Below, one piece after another: positions 61,791 to 64,000 of a stretch of DNA of 64,000 nt. This stretch comes from UBA1535 sp002323775 (lineage in GTDB: Bacteria; Bacillota; Clostridia; Tissierellales; Sedimentibacteraceae): assembly GCA_031993545.1 (NCBI GenBank), contig DAMAHZ010000003.1:1-64000 (forward strand), read 5' to 3'. The position numbers and the translations under genes were made by a program. Position 1 is the stretch's first letter, and each line of letters begins with the position of its first letter. Under the pieces are notes generated by a model. It did not search any database. It was not told the DNA's origin and worked only from the letters and a program-made list of their open reading frames with translations.

Positions 61791-63770
61791 ATGACTAATA
61801 TTATTTTTGGAATTTATGCAGTAATTTTTATCGGACTATTAATAGGGTCTGGATTCATTGCCAAGAAATGGGTATCTGATACTGATGACTATATTCTTGC
61901 CGGCAGACAAATAAGCACCCCTATCAATACTTTGGGTGTTGTAGCTATAGGCTTTGCCGGAACAAGTATTACTCTTGCACCCGGATTTTCAATTCTTTAC
62001 GGTGTTCAGGGCGGTATAATTTGGGGAGTTATATATTCTTTAGCCGGACTTATGGTATATGCTAATATCTTCTCTAAATTTATACGCAGAAGCGGAGCCC
62101 AAACACTTCCTGAATACTTTGAAACAAGATATAATGGCAAGGTTAGAGGACTTGTTGCGATTACTTCTGTTATAGGTATGTGTGGTATACTTGCAAATAA
62201 CGTAACTTCATTATCATCTATAGTATCCGGATATACAGGTTGGCCAATAATTATAATCACAGGTGCCGCATTCTTGGTTATATTGATATTTGCTACTATG
62301 AGCGGAATGTGGGCAACAACAATAACTGATTTTATTCAAGTTGTAATAGGCACTATCGCAGTTCCTGTTTTTCTTGGAATTTTAGTAAATAAATATGGCG
62401 GATTTGATTTCTTTAACGCTTGGAAAGGTGGAAACTGGGTAAATACTGGTTTAGCGGGCGCTCAAATGCCTATGTTAACACTCAAATATCCTAGTGCATT
62501 AACTTTCTTAATATTGTTTGGTACTGCACTTGTTTGGGGAAATAATTACTACTGGATAAAAATGGCATCTTGCAGAAATGAACATGTTGCCCAAAAGTCT
62601 TATACTTTTGGTTCGATATATTTAATAGTTGTATTCATGATTCCTCTATCAATAATTGGAATTTATGCTGGTACAATAATGCCTGAATCATTTACTCTTT
62701 TAGGCGGTAAAATAGCGCATACAGCTGCATACGGAGTTATAGCAAAATCAATCACTCCGATTTTGGGCTCACTCTTTATAGTTGGAGCTTCTGCTGCTGC
62801 ATTGTCAACTGCTTCAACTTCTGCTATGGGAGCTACATCAACAGCTACTCGTGACATCTATAAGAGAATGATTAACAAACAAGCATCTCCTGAAAAAACA
62901 CTAAAAGCAAGTAAGGTTTCAATGGCTTTGATTATAATAGTTACATGGTTTATGACATTCTTCCCAGGCGGACCTACCTATCTATTTGCATTTGCTAACG
63001 CATGGCTTACTCCTCCTGCTGTACTCCTTGTACTTGGAGCTTTCTGGCCTAGATTTAACGCAAAAGGCGCATACTGGGGAGCACTTGCAGGTATGCTGAC
63101 AATGATTGTCTTAACTATACTAGAGCTGACAAAAATATTTAACATCGGTCAATGGACTCATATGGCAATAGTAGGATTTATTGTATCTTTAGTTGTTGGG
63201 GTTATCGTTGCACTTGCAACTCCTGCTAATTACTATTCCAGAAATGGCTGGAACAGAAAAGCTGATAAGAATAATCGTGAAAAAGTTAAATTAGATGATT
63301 TTGACTTAAAAGTACTAGAAATGATAAGAGTAGGTCATCAGTATTTAGCTGATATAAATGATGGTCTTAGCGTTGACTCAAATGTATCAGGTTTATCAAT
63401 TGAAAAATTAGATAGAGGTGGATACATTGAAAGAGCCGGCTTGACAGGCAGCAAATTCTTCACATTTACAATTACAGATAAAGCAAATGAAGTTTTACCA
63501 GTGCTTAATGATGTTGAAGCTAAGCTTTTAGCTGATAATTTGAATGCTAAATATATTAAATTCATTGAGATTTCAAAGAGCAATCCTGAAAAAATAGGAA
63601 CATTTGCAAAAGAGTATAAAATGAGCTCTCTCCAAATGTCAAGTATGATTTCTCACTTATCTAGGAGAGGTTATGTTAAAGAAACAGGAATGTTCAGAAG
63701 ACTTGTTAAATTAACAGACAAAGGAAACTCTGTGCTTCAAAAATATTCTTCAATGGGAGGAGTTTTATAA
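61791..63770 (+). CDS. Sodium:solute symporter with winged-helix-like C-terminal tail
   Basis: 659 residues. About 12-13 TM helices (residues about 5-475) of the SSS family: ILAGRQISTPINTLGVVAIGF, the TLPEYFETRYNG signature, ASAAALSTASTSAMGATSTA (Na+ site region). After the last TM a soluble tail of about 160 residues (501-659) contains two similar helical/winged-helix-like parts: LDDFDLKVLEMIRVGHQYL...LDRGGYIERAGLT...FTITDKANEVLPVL and IEISKSNPEKIGTFAKEY...MISHLSRRGYVKETG...LVKLTDKGNSVLQK. Such a tail is uncommon in SSS transporters. Imports an organic acid-type substrate with Na+. Confidence 0.92.
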   Translation: MTNIIFGIYAVIFIGLLIGSGFIAKKWVSDTDDYILAGRQISTPINTLGVVAIGFAGTSITLAPGFSILYGVQGGIIWGVIYSLAGLMVYANIFSKFIRRSGAQTLPEYFETRYNGKVRGLVAITSVIGMCGILANNVTSLSSIVSGYTGWPIIIITGAAFLVILIFATMSGMWATTITDFIQVVIGTIAVPVFLGILVNKYGGFDFFNAWKGGNWVNTGLAGAQMPMLTLKYPSALTFLILFGTALVWGNNYYWIKMASCRNEHVAQKSYTFGSIYLIVVFMIPLSIIGIYAGTIMPESFTLLGGKIAHTAAYGVIAKSITPILGSLFIVGASAAALSTASTSAMGATSTATRDIYKRMINKQASPEKTLKASKVSMALIIIVTWFMTFFPGGPTYLFAFANAWLTPPAVLLVLGAFWPRFNAKGAYWGALAGMLTMIVLTILELTKIFNIGQWTHMAIVGFIVSLVVGVIVALATPANYYSRNGWNRKADKNNREKVKLDDFDLKVLEMIRVGHQYLADINDGLSVDSNVSGLSIEKLDRGGYIERAGLTGSKFFTFTITDKANEVLPVLNDVEAKLLADNLNAKYIKFIEISKSNPEKIGTFAKEYKMSSLQMSSMISHLSRRGYVKETGMFRRLVKLTDKGNSVLQKYSSMGGVL

Positions 63771-64000
63771 TGGCAAAGACAATAATAACAGTAGCGACTA
63801 CAGGTGCATGGCCTAAAAAGGAACAAAATCCTAATATTCCGTTAACTCCACAGGAGATTGCAGACGATGTATACAAATGCTATCTAGCCGGAGCTGCAAT
63901 AGCGCATATTCACATGAGAGATGATGATGGCAACGGAACAATGGACACAAAAAAATTCGAAGAAACTGTAAAACTAATCAGAGAAAAATGCGATATAGTT
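63770..64000 (+). CDS. Beta-keto acid cleavage enzyme (BKACE/DUF849), 3' end outside window
   Basis: The first 77 residues are present. TIITVATTGAWPKKEQNPNI, then LTPQEIADDVYKCYLAGAAI and AHIHMRDDDG with the H-x-H metal pair are typical of the BKACE family, whose best-known member is 3-keto-5-aminohexanoate cleavage enzyme. With acetyl-CoA it cleaves beta-keto acids to acetoacetate and a CoA ester. The ATG overlaps the symporter stop (TAATG), so the genes are translationally coupled. Which keto acid is unknown. Confidence 0.9.
   Translation, partial: MAKTIITVATTGAWPKKEQNPNIPLTPQEIADDVYKCYLAGAAIAHIHMRDDDGNGTMDTKKFEETVKLIREKCDIV

Overview
The window is AT-rich, densely packed bacterial DNA with strong GGAGG-type ribosome binding sites. 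It carries genes for anaerobic and oxygen-stress life (hybrid cluster protein, hemerythrin), a collagen-like exosporium-type protein, an arginine deiminase pathway, clostridial-type T-box and Mn riboswitches, and a sigma-54 catabolic operon ending in a beta-keto acid cleavage enzyme. Together these point to an anaerobic, probably spore-forming, amino-acid-fermenting member of the Clostridia (Peptostreptococcales/Tissierella-like). I cannot name the genus. No rRNA, tRNA, CRISPR array, complete insertion sequence or prophage was seen.

Layout. 1-3.5 kb: a partial tocopherol-cyclase-like gene, then a creatininase / M42 aminopeptidase / LpdD-like operon. 3.6-7.8 kb: a nitrosative-stress cluster on the minus strand (Crp/Fnr regulator, Hcp fused to DUF1858, an unrecognised 202-residue protein, hemerythrin, and a 55-residue Cys-rich protein). 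8-9 kb: a collagen-like gene with a sigma-K-like promoter. 9.4-13.2 kb: a chemoreceptor and a Cache-GGDEF-EAL protein. 13.2-16 kb: a MarR / ABC exporter pair. 16.3-19.4 kb: an unknown 381-residue protein, mntP behind a Mn riboswitch, and a metallo-beta-lactamase-fold hydrolase. 19.7-25.2 kb: a metal cassette (ArsR, P1B ATPase, stand-alone HMA protein) and a MarR / CrtO-like acyltransferase / glycosyltransferase operon. 25.3-33 kb: a GGDEF-EAL protein, then uvrB-DUF6440-uvrA and a DUF1801 gene.

33-39 kb: the arginine deiminase genes arcA-arcB-arcC. A 1.8-kb insert lies downstream of arcC, bounded by a perfect 227-bp duplication of the 3' end of arcC. It carries a secreted protein and a 43-residue cationic membrane peptide. 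A six-unit, roughly 18-bp tandem array lies upstream of arcA. 39-50.4 kb: three tandem LCP cell-wall ligases, a cold shock protein, cvfB, pgi, a PAS-SpoIIE phosphatase and a murB-PHP-rapZ-yvcK envelope/carbon-control cluster. 50.8-55.7 kb: a 1412-residue tandem DUF445 membrane protein and a flavin reductase. 55.7-59 kb: a MITE-like palindrome, cysK-cysE under a cysteine T-box, and a MerR regulator. 59.2-64 kb: a sigma-54 activator, its probable enhancer sites, a -24/-12 promoter, and an operon of a cyclase-family hydrolase, a Na+/solute symporter with a winged-helix-like tail, and a beta-keto acid cleavage enzyme cut by the window end.

Most unusual points: (i) a structured, repeated 71-78 nt element at the starts of both uvrB and murB, whose stem ends directly on an in-frame ATG, with the only purine-rich SD-like sequence on the far side of the stem; (ii) the arcC 3' duplication and its cargo; (iii) the symporter with a two-part winged-helix-like tail; (iv) the double-length DUF445 protein; (v) the tandem array upstream of arcA. 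All functional statements are read from sequence patterns without database searches.
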